A DNA stretch of 64,000 nucleotides from an uncultured Oscillospiraceae bacterium (GTDB taxonomy: Bacteria > Bacillota > Clostridia > Oscillospirales > Oscillospiraceae), in the NCBI GenBank assembly GCA_934561515.1, contig CAKTGM010000003.1, positions 57,025 to 121,024 of the forward strand, given 5' to 3'. Position 1 is the first letter of the stretch, and the number at the start of each line of letters is the position of its first letter. The notes under the pieces were generated by a model. The model was not told the origin of the DNA. It worked only from the letters and a program-made list of their open reading frames with translations, and did no database searches. This document shows positions 43,879-51,102 of this stretch, in pieces. A program made the translations under genes and the position numbers.

Positions 43879-44521
43879 GCAGCTTTGCGCCTTGGCTCAG
43901 AAGGGCGATGAGGGCGCGCGGGAGATTCTTGTTGAAAAGAATATGGGTTTCATCGTTCAGACGGCTGACCTCATATACCGGAGTTCGTCGCTGGAGGGCA
44001 GTGACCTGAACATCGACGTGGACGATCTGGTGCAGGAGGGCAGCATTGGGCTGCTGCGTGCGGTCGATGGCTTCGACCCGGCGCGGAAGATCAAGTTCCT
44101 GACCTATGCCGCACCGTTCATCCGAAACGCCATGACCGATCTGGTGCGGGACGCCTTCTCCCGATATGAGCAGCGAATGGTCGATTCCGAAAATGGACTG
44201 GGGCTTCAAAAAGTCCGGCTGGATGAAGTGCTCCCCGGCGAAGAGCGATTGCTGCGCATGGAGGCGGTTGCCGACATCGCCGCCAAATCTCCGGAGCAGG
44301 TTTATGAGGAAAGAGAAACCTTACGGGAGCTGTATGAGGGCTTGGGACAAATCTCCGAGCGGGAGCAGACGTATCTTATGTACCGCCATGGCTTTGCAGA
44401 CGATATTGGGCACACGCTGATCGGCACAGCGATTCATTTTCATCTCAGCGAGAACAGGGCAAAGAAGCTGGAAGACGAGGCGATGGACAACCTCTGGCTG
44501 GAGCTGCCGTGGTGGTTTTAG
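43859..44521 (+). CDS. Sigma-70 family RNA polymerase sigma factor (element-encoded)
   Basis: A 220-residue sigma factor. LVEKNMGFIVQTADLIY, then DVDDLVQEGSIGLLRAVDGF and DPARKIKFLTYAAPFIRNAM are region 2; the C-terminal part (LGQISEREQTYLMYRHGF, then LSENRAKKLEDEAMDNLW) is a degenerate region 4. It starts inside the XRE gene, so the two are co-translated. Its targets are probably element genes such as transfer or excision functions; this is inferred from location only. Confidence 0.88.
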   Translation: MRKPCNEQLCALAQKGDEGAREILVEKNMGFIVQTADLIYRSSSLEGSDLNIDVDDLVQEGSIGLLRAVDGFDPARKIKFLTYAAPFIRNAMTDLVRDAFSRYEQRMVDSENGLGLQKVRLDEVLPGEERLLRMEAVADIAAKSPEQVYEERETLRELYEGLGQISEREQTYLMYRHGFADDIGHTLIGTAIHFHLSENRAKKLEDEAMDNLWLELPWWF

Positions 44522-44552
44522 CGCGCAACGCTGCGGCGGGACGGGAGTTTTA

Positions 44553-44839
44553 TATACCTTTGCTTCCGCGTCGTCGCAAACTTCATATCCCTCGCTTCGC
44601 CGCAAGCGGCAAAGCTCACTCATTTCGTTGTTCCTCCTTTCCCCACAAAATCTCTGATTTTGCGGGGGACCCCTTCAGCCAGTCGGATTTTGCTTCTCAA
44701 AAATCCTGCATTTGTGCTGTAGCTCACATCACAAAATCCGCCTGTCCTACTGCCGCGAAAAAGCGTTTGCTGCCACACTCTGCCGCACCGCAGAGTACGC
44801 CGCCACCCCTTTTCCGCGTCAGCCGGAAGCAAAGGTATA
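44553..44839. repeat. Long-range 16-bp inverted repeat around a multi-hairpin segment
   Basis: TATACCTTTGCTTCCG (44553-44568) and its exact complement CGGAAGCAAAGGTATA (44824-44839) flank 255 bases. Nested inside are CCCCACAAAATC/GATTTTGCGGGG, CGGATTTTG/CAAAATCCG and ACTCTGC/GCAGAGT pairs. The right arm is part of the candidate oriT. Confidence 0.65.
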
Positions 44840-44872
44840 ACACACTAGACTTTGCGAAGCAAAATCGTGTGC
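44824..44872 (-). other. Candidate oriT of MOBV (pMV158) type
   Basis: On the minus strand a hairpin, CACACGATTTTGC then TTC then GCAAAGTC plus TAGTGTG, is followed directly by TTATACCTTTGC. The known MOBV nick site of pMV158 reads TAGTGTG/TTATACTTT, so the predicted nick is between 44841 and 44840. The relaxase encoded at 39104-40051 is of the same class. No tool was used; this rests on eye comparison with the remembered pMV158 sequence. Confidence 0.68.
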
Positions 44873-45008
44873 CAACAGGGAAGCTCGCGCCCCTATTGGA
44901 AACCCCGCGGCAAAGGGATGTTCCCTTTGCAATCCCTCATTTTCCTCGCAGTTGCATATACAAACTGCAAAAACGCAGCTCGTCATGCCTGCTCTGAAAA
45001 TGCAAAAG

Positions 45009-45045
45009 GCAGTCCGTGCTGATGAGGAGCGGACTGCCTTTTTGC
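45009..45045 (+). terminator. Terminator upstream of fic
   Basis: GGCAGTCCG and CGGACTGCC form a 9-bp stem with a 13-base loop, followed by five T residues. It isolates fic from upstream transcription. Confidence 0.8.
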
Positions 45046-45046
45046 C

Positions 45047-45133
45047 GTCAATCTCAATTTTATCATCGTGCAAGAAATGACAAAATTAAGATTGACGATG
45101 ATGCAATTCACGGATATACTGTAATTGCATCAT
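45047..45133 (+). promoter_or_regulatory. fic promoter with two operator-like inverted repeats
   Basis: TTGACG (45092-45097) and TATACT (45115-45120) are 17 bases apart. One dyad (GTCAATCT at 45047-45054 with AGATTGAC at 45089-45096) ends on the -35 box. A second, ATGATGCAATT (45098-45108) with AATTGCATCAT (45123-45133), is perfect and brackets the -10 box. This layout strongly suggests repression. Confidence 0.65.
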
Positions 45134-45176
45134 TGAATGGTATTTGATGAAATTGAACGCCGAATGAGGAATTTGA

Positions 45177-46229
45177 ATGAGAGATTTCAACTTCAAAGCA
45201 GAATATCAAAAGCTCCTGACGCCGGAGGTCGTGGCGTATCTGACGCGGATTCACGAGTACAAGGGGCAGCAGAATCTCTTTATCGAAGCTAAAGCCGACG
45301 CGCTTTCCAGTCTGTTGGAGGTTGCGAAGATCCAGAGCACCGAAGCGTCCAACCGCATCGAGGGCATCATCACAACAGACGACCGCCTGAAAAAGATCGT
45401 CCGCGAAAGGACCATGCCCCAGAGCCGCAGCGAAAAAGAGATCGCCGGATACCGCGACGTGCTGGCGACGATCCACGAGAGCCACGACTATATCCCGCCA
45501 AAGCCAACGGTCATTTTGCAGCTGCATCGGGATCTGTACAAGTACAGCGGCAAGTCCATCGGCGGCAGCTTCAAAAATTCGGACAATGTGATTGCCGAAG
45601 AACGGCCGGACGGCCGGAAGATCGTCCGTTTTGAGCCTGTCTCTGCGTGGGAAACGCCGGGAGCGATGGCAGCACTTTGCGACGCCTTCCAGACGACCGC
45701 GCAGGACGCCGACCTTGACCCGCTGCTGCTGATCCCCATTTTCATTCTGGACTTTCTCTGCATCCATCCCTTCAACGATGGCAACGGCCGCATGAGCAGA
45801 CTTCTGACGCTGCTGCTTCTGTACCGCTCCGGTTATCTTGTCGGCAAATATATCAGCATCGAAAAGCTGATCTCCGACACCAAGGAGACCTATTATGAAG
45901 CCCTGCAAGCCAGCTCCTACAACTGGTACGAGGGGACGAACGATTATGCGCCTTTTGTCACCTATATGCTGGGCGTTCTGGCGGCAGCTTATCGGGATTT
46001 TGAGAGCCGAATCGAGCTGCTGACCACCAAGGGGCTTTCCAAGCCCGACCGGGTGCGCGAAATCATCAGGAGCCACCTCGGCAAGATCACCAAGAGTGAG
46101 ATCATGGCCAAATGCCCGGATATCAGTCAGATCACCGTCCAGCGCGCGCTGGCAGAGCTGCTGAAATCCGGCGAGATCATCAAGCTCAGCGGCGGGCGGT
46201 ATACGGCGTATGTCTGGAATGGGGAGTAA
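45177..46229 (+). CDS. Fic family protein (AMP-transferase type) with its own inhibitory motif
   Basis: A 350-residue Fido-fold enzyme that would transfer AMP, or another nucleotide part, to a target hydroxyl. The core motif HPFNDGNGRMSR starts at catalytic His197. An N-terminal inhibitory helix with S-N-R-I-E-G (Ser58 to Gly63) fits the (S/T)xxxE(G/N) motif of autoinhibited class II Fic proteins. The C-terminal residues (about 290-350) form a winged helix (LGKITKSEIMAKCPDISQIT), which suggests autoregulation through the operators upstream. The target is unknown. Confidence 0.9.
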   Translation: MRDFNFKAEYQKLLTPEVVAYLTRIHEYKGQQNLFIEAKADALSSLLEVAKIQSTEASNRIEGIITTDDRLKKIVRERTMPQSRSEKEIAGYRDVLATIHESHDYIPPKPTVILQLHRDLYKYSGKSIGGSFKNSDNVIAEERPDGRKIVRFEPVSAWETPGAMAALCDAFQTTAQDADLDPLLLIPIFILDFLCIHPFNDGNGRMSRLLTLLLLYRSGYLVGKYISIEKLISDTKETYYEALQASSYNWYEGTNDYAPFVTYMLGVLAAAYRDFESRIELLTTKGLSKPDRVREIIRSHLGKITKSEIMAKCPDISQITVQRALAELLKSGEIIKLSGGRYTAYVWNGE

Positions 46230-46418
46230 GTAGAGATGAGAAAATCAGGAGCAGAAAGCCCATCAAGCCAATGATAGAGCCGTCATGCAGGTTTACGGTT
46301 TCTGGGGTAAACTCAACACAGAAACAGCCTGTGTGGCCGAATTGATGAGAATGTATCAACGGCTAACTGATTTATAAAGTCAAGGAGACAGATTGCGCAA
46401 GATGAGATGTTGAGGTGA

Positions 46419-48356
46419 GTGGTTTTGTCAGAGCGAAGTAATATTAAATTCTACGGGATACACGATATGAGTTCAGGGTACTACCTAAAGGAAACAGAAG
46501 CCGTATTTCAAAATTGGGATAACTATATTAGCAGCACTGACATCAACACAATGCTAGAACTTTATAACATTAAAAAGTTCTTTGATGTTGGTGCACGGCT
46601 GGACCACTGGGATGACGAACAGTATGGAGCTTACCATGAGAAAAGTCGATCAATTCCAAGAATCTTGGGTGTATTTTGCACTACGATATCTGATGATAAC
46701 TTAATTCAGCTCTACCAATCTACGGACTGCACCTATTGGGATGACTTTTGGGAATTGATTTGCGTATACAAGGTATACCGGCGCATTTCACCGGCGGTTC
46801 TCGAGAAACTCTTGGAAACTGGAGGACATATTGTTTGGCAGATTTTATATCAGAATGAGCTTTCGACAGCCTTCGGAGAGGTGATTGCAAATCATTTGCT
46901 GCATAATAACGGCACTGCACCGCACTTGGTTTCTCATTACCTGACGCTACATGGGCGTGATGATCCATCGCTAAGCTTTCCAAGAGAGTTCACCCAGAGT
47001 ATGCGCGACAAGGTGCTTGCGGAGTTTGTTAATCGTGATGATGCAAATATCAACACGTTGCAGTTGATAGCGCAAGCACAGAGCTCAGGCGCGTTCCCAT
47101 TATCTGACAGGCTTCGCCGAGATGCTAAGAAGAAAATGAAAGCTCTTCAAGAAAAGTTGTTCGCGAATAGCCCAGGTATGACCTATGGCGCAAATGTAAC
47201 TTTCAAGTCAATACCGAATGGCTCGGTCGAAATGTCATATGACCGAGGCATAATTTCTTGCGCATATAGCAGAGAGTGGATTGAAGAGAATCAAGACTAT
47301 CCGACATTGTTGAATAATTTCATCTATTTGTTTGAGTACGTGGATCGCTGCTTCCGTTGCAGTTTTGTTTCACTGAAAAATAAACTAGGAGTGTTTGAAA
47401 GAATTCTGGGTGCAAAGGGTAATAAAGAGTATGTAATAGGTATAGATTTCCGTTTAAAACGAAGCCTCAGTTCGCTTCAAATGGCTGCATATAGCCAAGA
47501 ACTTCGCTGTCTAGGAATTCAAATTGAGAACATCTTCCAATGGTTTTTTGAAGAATATTTAAGAACCAATTTCGGAGCGAATGGCTTTACATATTTTCCG
47601 CCTTCTTCGGGAACATCGTTTGCTGAGAAGTGCAAACTCATGTGTAGCGCGATCGATGGCATTCTGAAACAATATCGCTTATATTGTGAAGACGGCTTTG
47701 TAGATCGGGAGTTGCTGGAGATGTCTTCCGGACATGTTGTTTTTAGCGAAATTCCAAGTATGATTAGGAATAAATACGCCTATGCTGCTTCGGAAACTGT
47801 GCAAAGTGAGATGTTTCTTCTGTTTTCGGACCAATCAATGATGAACTATACTGAGAAAACGCGCAGTAAATATCAAACATTGCCTGAATTGCTACTATCC
47901 GAAAAAATGAAGAAGGACGATTTCCAAGAATACCAACGTAAGAACTTAGACTGGTTGCTCGAACATTCTGATTTGGCTATCTCCGAAGATGGATATATAA
48001 CGATTGAGGAAAAACGAGTTTCCGTTTTAAAAGATCTTTTCGTAAACGAAGTTATTTGTCCAGTTTATTATGGCAGCGAGCTTCGTGAGCAGGTTGACAT
48101 TCTTGCTGCATCGGGGGATTTGAGCTACAAAGGCACACTGTTTTCCAGACCGGAACAGGACTATTTGAACTTTATGCTGAACAAAGCGGAATTCTCTAAC
48201 GGCTTTGATTTGCGTAATAGATATATTCATGACACCTGTACGCTAAACGAAGAAATGCAGCAGCAGGATTATTTGGAGCTTCTAAAAATAATGACGCTGA
48301 TTATAATTAAAATCAATGAAGAATTTTGCAAAAAAACTAAAATAGGTACCGATTAA
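46419..48356 (+). CDS. Large HEPN-motif protein of unknown function (AT-rich cargo)
   Basis: A 645-residue soluble protein with a C-terminal FDLRNRYIHDTC (Arg599 to His604), the R-N-x3-H signature of HEPN RNase domains. The remainder is mostly helical with no other motif recognised. Large proteins ending in HEPN domains often act in abortive phage defence, and this gene sits alone at the element end, typical of defence cargo. The start is uncertain: GTG 46419 lies too close to GAGGTG, and TTG 46425 is better placed. Strongly AT-rich compared with the backbone. Confidence 0.68.
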   Translation: MVLSERSNIKFYGIHDMSSGYYLKETEAVFQNWDNYISSTDINTMLELYNIKKFFDVGARLDHWDDEQYGAYHEKSRSIPRILGVFCTTISDDNLIQLYQSTDCTYWDDFWELICVYKVYRRISPAVLEKLLETGGHIVWQILYQNELSTAFGEVIANHLLHNNGTAPHLVSHYLTLHGRDDPSLSFPREFTQSMRDKVLAEFVNRDDANINTLQLIAQAQSSGAFPLSDRLRRDAKKKMKALQEKLFANSPGMTYGANVTFKSIPNGSVEMSYDRGIISCAYSREWIEENQDYPTLLNNFIYLFEYVDRCFRCSFVSLKNKLGVFERILGAKGNKEYVIGIDFRLKRSLSSLQMAAYSQELRCLGIQIENIFQWFFEEYLRTNFGANGFTYFPPSSGTSFAEKCKLMCSAIDGILKQYRLYCEDGFVDRELLEMSSGHVVFSEIPSMIRNKYAYAASETVQSEMFLLFSDQSMMNYTEKTRSKYQTLPELLLSEKMKKDDFQEYQRKNLDWLLEHSDLAISEDGYITIEEKRVSVLKDLFVNEVICPVYYGSELREQVDILAASGDLSYKGTLFSRPEQDYLNFMLNKAEFSNGFDLRNRYIHDTCTLNEEMQQQDYLELLKIMTLIIIKINEEFCKKTKIGTD

Positions 48357-48438
48357 CAGTAGTGAAGGCTACAAGAAGGTGATCCTTCGCATTTTTACCC
48401 CTCCCGAATCCTCACGGTTTTGCCCTCACCTTCCGTCA

Positions 48439-48621
48439 CTATGTACAATCCAGCCTCCATCTTTTTGACAGATCCAGCATGGCGAAGCAGAATTGTTCCC
48501 ACCGTGCCAATGTTATCTGTGACGGGTCGCCCTCGCGGATGCGCATGGTGCGGCGGATCTCCTTCGGGATGACGACGCGGCCGAGGTCGTCGATCCGTCT
48601 GACGATTCCTGTTGCTTTCAT
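48439..48621 (-). pseudogene. spoVT: spoVT 5' portion, interrupted by the mobile element
   Basis: A 60-codon frame starting MKATGIVRRIDDLGRVVIPK, the N-terminal AbrB-type DNA-binding domain of SpoVT. The first 30 codons and the shared GDP codons are native; after GDP the reading frame enters the element and ends after 27 codons. AAAGGAG lies before the ATG. The other 150 codons are at 12939-13391. The half-domain left here (33 native residues) is unlikely to bind DNA properly. In the circular element these last codons would instead complete the recombinase gene. Confidence 0.92.
48522..48531 (-). repeat. Right attachment core (spoVT 5'/element junction)
   Basis: GGCGACCCGT (minus strand), identical to 13382-13391. 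On the chromosome side it is preceded by spoVT codons CGCATCCGCGAG; on the element side it is followed by CACAGATAACA, the inverted partner of TGTTATCAGTAAC at the left end. Confidence 0.82.
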
Positions 48622-48727
48622 CGATCAAAACTCCTTTTACTGCTTGCTGAACGATGCTTAGTCTTTGGAAAAGCCGCCAATTTATCCAAAGGCGGCACTG
48701 GAAGATTTTTTCAGCGCGCTATTTCAA

Positions 48728-48770
48728 AAAACGAAAAATCAGAGGCCGGACTTTTGAAAAGTCCGGCCTC
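48728..48770 (-). terminator. Terminator of the radical SAM gene
   Basis: GAGGCCGGACTTTT (48742-48755) and AAAAGTCCGGCCTC (48757-48770) form a long stem. On the minus strand it is followed by a T-rich tract. It starts 19 bases past the stop codon at 48789 and lies upstream of spoVT. Confidence 0.85.
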
Positions 48771-48788
48771 CGGCGCAATGGGAGGGCA

Positions 48789-50159
48789 TTATTTGCTTTC
48801 GTGGCCGGGGCAGCCGCTGCATCCGTGGCTGCACGACCACAGACGGTCCGCCGTGGGCTTCCAGAGCTCTGCCTTCTCTCTGCACTTTTCGGAGAGGGAG
48901 CGGACGTCCTCGGGCATTTGCATATCCGTGGAGTGCGCGCCGGACTTTTCAACCATGGCGGTCAGCGCACCGGGGTTATCGAGCAGCGGGCAGGGGCGCA
49001 GCAGATTGTCGCTGAAGGGCTGGCCGTCGCGGTAGGCCATGAACAGCGGTGACTGAAAGGCCTCCACGAGCGTCTTTTCCTTGACGTTGGAATCGGAATA
49101 GTGGATGAAGGCGCAGGGCTCGATGTCGCCGTTGGCGTTGATGTGCAGGTAGTTGCGGCCTGCGGCAATACAGCCGCCGACATACTCACCGTCGTTCCAG
49201 AAGTCCATCGTGAAGAGAGGCTTGGTCTTGCGGAACGCGCGCACCTGACGGTACATGAACTCGCGCTGCTCGGCGGTGGCCATGAGGTCGGTGGGCGCGC
49301 CGCAGCCCACGGGCATGTAGGTGAAGAACCAGCAGAACTTGGCGTCCATCTCCACCATCCAGTCGAAGTACTCCTCGCTGCCGATCATCTCGTAATTCTG
49401 CGAGGTGTAGCAGCAGGAAACGCCGAAGGGCAGCTTCTTCCTGTGCAGCAGCTCCATGGCGGCCTTCACGCGGGCGAAGGTGCCCTCGCCGCGGCGGAAG
49501 TCGGTGCCCGCCTCGAAGCCCTCGACGGAGATGGCGGGGACGAAGTTGCCCACGCGCAGCATCTCGTCGGCAAAGGCCTCGTCGATGAGCGTGCCGTTGG
49601 TGAAGGAGAGGAACACGCAGTCGTTGTGGCGCTCGCAGAGCGTGATGATGTCCTTTTTGCGCATCAGCGGCTCGCCGCCGGAGTAGATGAACATGCGGAT
49701 GCCCAACTCCTTGGCCTGCACGATGATGGAATCCAGCGTGTCAAGGTCCATGTTGAGCTTGTTCCCGTACTCGGCCGCCCAGCAGCCGGTGCAATGGAGG
49801 TTGCAGGCGCTGGTGGGGTCCATCAGGATGGCCCAGGGCACGTTGCAGTTGTGCTGCTCCATGGCGGCTCTGCGGCGCGGCGCCCAGAGGAAGTTCGCGT
49901 TGATGACAAAGTTTTCAAACAGCTTCTTGCGCACGTTGTCGTCCACGTCGTCCCAGAGGCTGCGGACCAGACGGTACCAGTTGTTGCCGGGATTGGAGAT
50001 CGCCCGGCGGATCGCGTCGCGCTGGGCGGCGAAGGCGTTGGCGGTGTCCATCTTGTCCGCCAGCTCCATCAGCTTGGGAAGGTTGGTATCGGGGTCTTTG
50101 TCCAGGTAGGCATAGGCCTGCTTGATCGCTGCGACCTGAAGGTTCTCTTTGATAGCCAT
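48789..50159 (-). CDS. Radical SAM protein with SPASM-like C-terminus
   Basis: A 456-residue protein. DPTSACNLHCTGCWAAEYG carries the radical SAM cysteines Cys119, Cys123 and Cys126, and FIYSGGEPLMRK is the SAM-binding GGE motif. An AAGRNYLHINANGDIEPCAF segment and a Cys-rich tail (WSCSHGCSGCPGH) suggest auxiliary clusters. A helical domain precedes the barrel (1 to about 105). Substrate unknown. It is directly upstream of spoVT in the same direction, separated by a terminator. Confidence 0.85.
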   Translation of the reverse strand: MAIKENLQVAAIKQAYAYLDKDPDTNLPKLMELADKMDTANAFAAQRDAIRRAISNPGNNWYRLVRSLWDDVDDNVRKKLFENFVINANFLWAPRRRAAMEQHNCNVPWAILMDPTSACNLHCTGCWAAEYGNKLNMDLDTLDSIIVQAKELGIRMFIYSGGEPLMRKKDIITLCERHNDCVFLSFTNGTLIDEAFADEMLRVGNFVPAISVEGFEAGTDFRRGEGTFARVKAAMELLHRKKLPFGVSCCYTSQNYEMIGSEEYFDWMVEMDAKFCWFFTYMPVGCGAPTDLMATAEQREFMYRQVRAFRKTKPLFTMDFWNDGEYVGGCIAAGRNYLHINANGDIEPCAFIHYSDSNVKEKTLVEAFQSPLFMAYRDGQPFSDNLLRPCPLLDNPGALTAMVEKSGAHSTDMQMPEDVRSLSEKCREKAELWKPTADRLWSCSHGCSGCPGHESK

Positions 50160-50331
50160 GATCTATATTCCTTTCTTTTTGAAGATTGTGCAATCAATCT
50201 GTTGTGTTCTCTATTTTCAGTATAGGGAGCGTTCCGGCGGGATTCCATGGACGAAAAAATGGGGATGACTGAATTTATGACATCTTAACACTTATAGTCA
50301 AAATTTGGGCATTTTCGGCAAAATGCGAGAA

Positions 50332-50856
50332 TCATGAGCGGCCGCCGTCCTCCAGCGCGGGCGGCGTGTCCGTCGGGATGCGGGTGCTGACGGCGATCAG
50401 CTCCAAGCCGAGGATGACGATGTGGGCTGAAAACTTTTCAAACGGGTCGAAGAGCAGAACGAGCGCGAGCGTGATGCGCAGGAAAAACTCAATGAGCGGA
50501 GCGGCGAAGCGCTCCTCCCGGTCGATGCGCCGAAGCACCGTCTCCAAGGATCTGGCGGCCCGACGGATGCCGAGAATGGCCCACGTCGTTCCCATGGCCC
50601 CCAGTGCGTTTGCGCCCTGCAAAACAAAGGCGGCGCCCATGATGAGCAGGATGATCCCGTGGGCGAGGGCGCAGGAGTCGTGCGCGCGCATTTTCCTTCC
50701 TTGGAGGTCGGCCCATACGCTGAACGCGCCGGCGAGCGTCATCGCGCCGCCGAGAAGATAGGGCAGCACACTTGTCACCTGACGGGGCAGCAGCACGCAG
50801 ACGATGCCGATGACGGGGAAGAGATAGGAAATCGCGCTCTGGAGCAGCCGTATCAC
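50332..50856 (-). CDS. DUF308/HdeD-like membrane protein
   Basis: A 174-residue membrane protein with about six short hydrophobic segments in three pairs (for example YLLGGAMTLAGAFSVWADLQ and GIILLIMGAAFVLQGANAL). The layout resembles HdeD and DUF308 proteins, whose function in Firmicutes is unknown. It is a single gene: about 170 bases separate it from the radical SAM gene and 245 from the cardiolipin synthase gene, and neither gap shows another gene. Confidence 0.72.
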   Translation of the reverse strand: MIRLLQSAISYLFPVIGIVCVLLPRQVTSVLPYLLGGAMTLAGAFSVWADLQGRKMRAHDSCALAHGIILLIMGAAFVLQGANALGAMGTTWAILGIRRAARSLETVLRRIDREERFAAPLIEFFLRITLALVLLFDPFEKFSAHIVILGLELIAVSTRIPTDTPPALEDGGRS

Positions 50857-51050
50857 AAAAAGACCTCCGTTTCTCTGGCGGTGTGGCTGAGCCTTTCAAA
50901 AGCTGATGCGAGGGATTGCGCTTGCCGTGATGGTATCATGCGGGGGCTGCGGCAGATACGGACAAAAGGGGCGCTCGTGCGCGATTCTTGCGCACAAGGA
51001 CACTCTTTGCCTATACGTTCCGGGCGGAAAAAGGATAAAAAATGCGGAAA

Positions 51051-51086
51051 ACGCCCCGCAGTCTTCCTGAAAAGACTGCGGGGCGT
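51051..51086 (-). terminator. Terminator of the cardiolipin synthase gene
   Basis: ACGCCCCGCAGTCTT pairs with AAGACTGCGGGGCGT across a CCTGAA loop (15 bp). It begins 16 bases past the stop codon on the minus strand and has a short T run. Confidence 0.85.
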
Positions 51087-51102
51087 TGCTTCTGTGCGCG
51101 TT

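Larger units (their letters stand above)
44522..45046. other. Structured non-coding region between sigma factor and fic
   Basis: About 525 bases with no convincing gene. It holds a 16-bp perfect inverted repeat 255 bases apart (44553-44568 and 44824-44839), several shorter hairpins (44641-44667, 44684-44740, 44777-44796), the oriT candidate (44824-44872) and a terminator (45009-45045). Confidence 0.6.
13382..48531. mobile_element. 35.1-kb integrative mobilizable element inserted in spoVT
   Basis: The element is bounded by a 10-bp direct repeat, ACGGGTCGCC on the plus strand, at 13382-13391 and 48522-48531. Outside the left repeat lie codons 31 onward of spoVT; outside the right repeat lie codons 1-30. 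The shared core reads G-D-P in the same frame on both sides, so removing 35,140 bases restores one 180-codon gene. Contents: large serine recombinase at the left end, exopolysaccharide operon, MOBV relaxase, candidate oriT, primase and helicase, regulator, sigma factor, Fic and HEPN-motif proteins. No type IV secretion genes are seen, so transfer would need a helper. Confidence 0.9.

Noticed and set aside
13382..48531. A complete self-transmissible ICE or a prophage
   Set aside because: No type IV secretion, coupling protein, capsid, tail or lysis genes are seen; only relaxase, oriT candidate and replication genes, which fits an IME.
48395..48628. Overlapping 77-residue leftward frame at the spoVT 5' end
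   Set aside because: It is another frame of the same DNA; the spoVT frame at 48439-48621 has the ribosome site and the conserved AbrB-type sequence.
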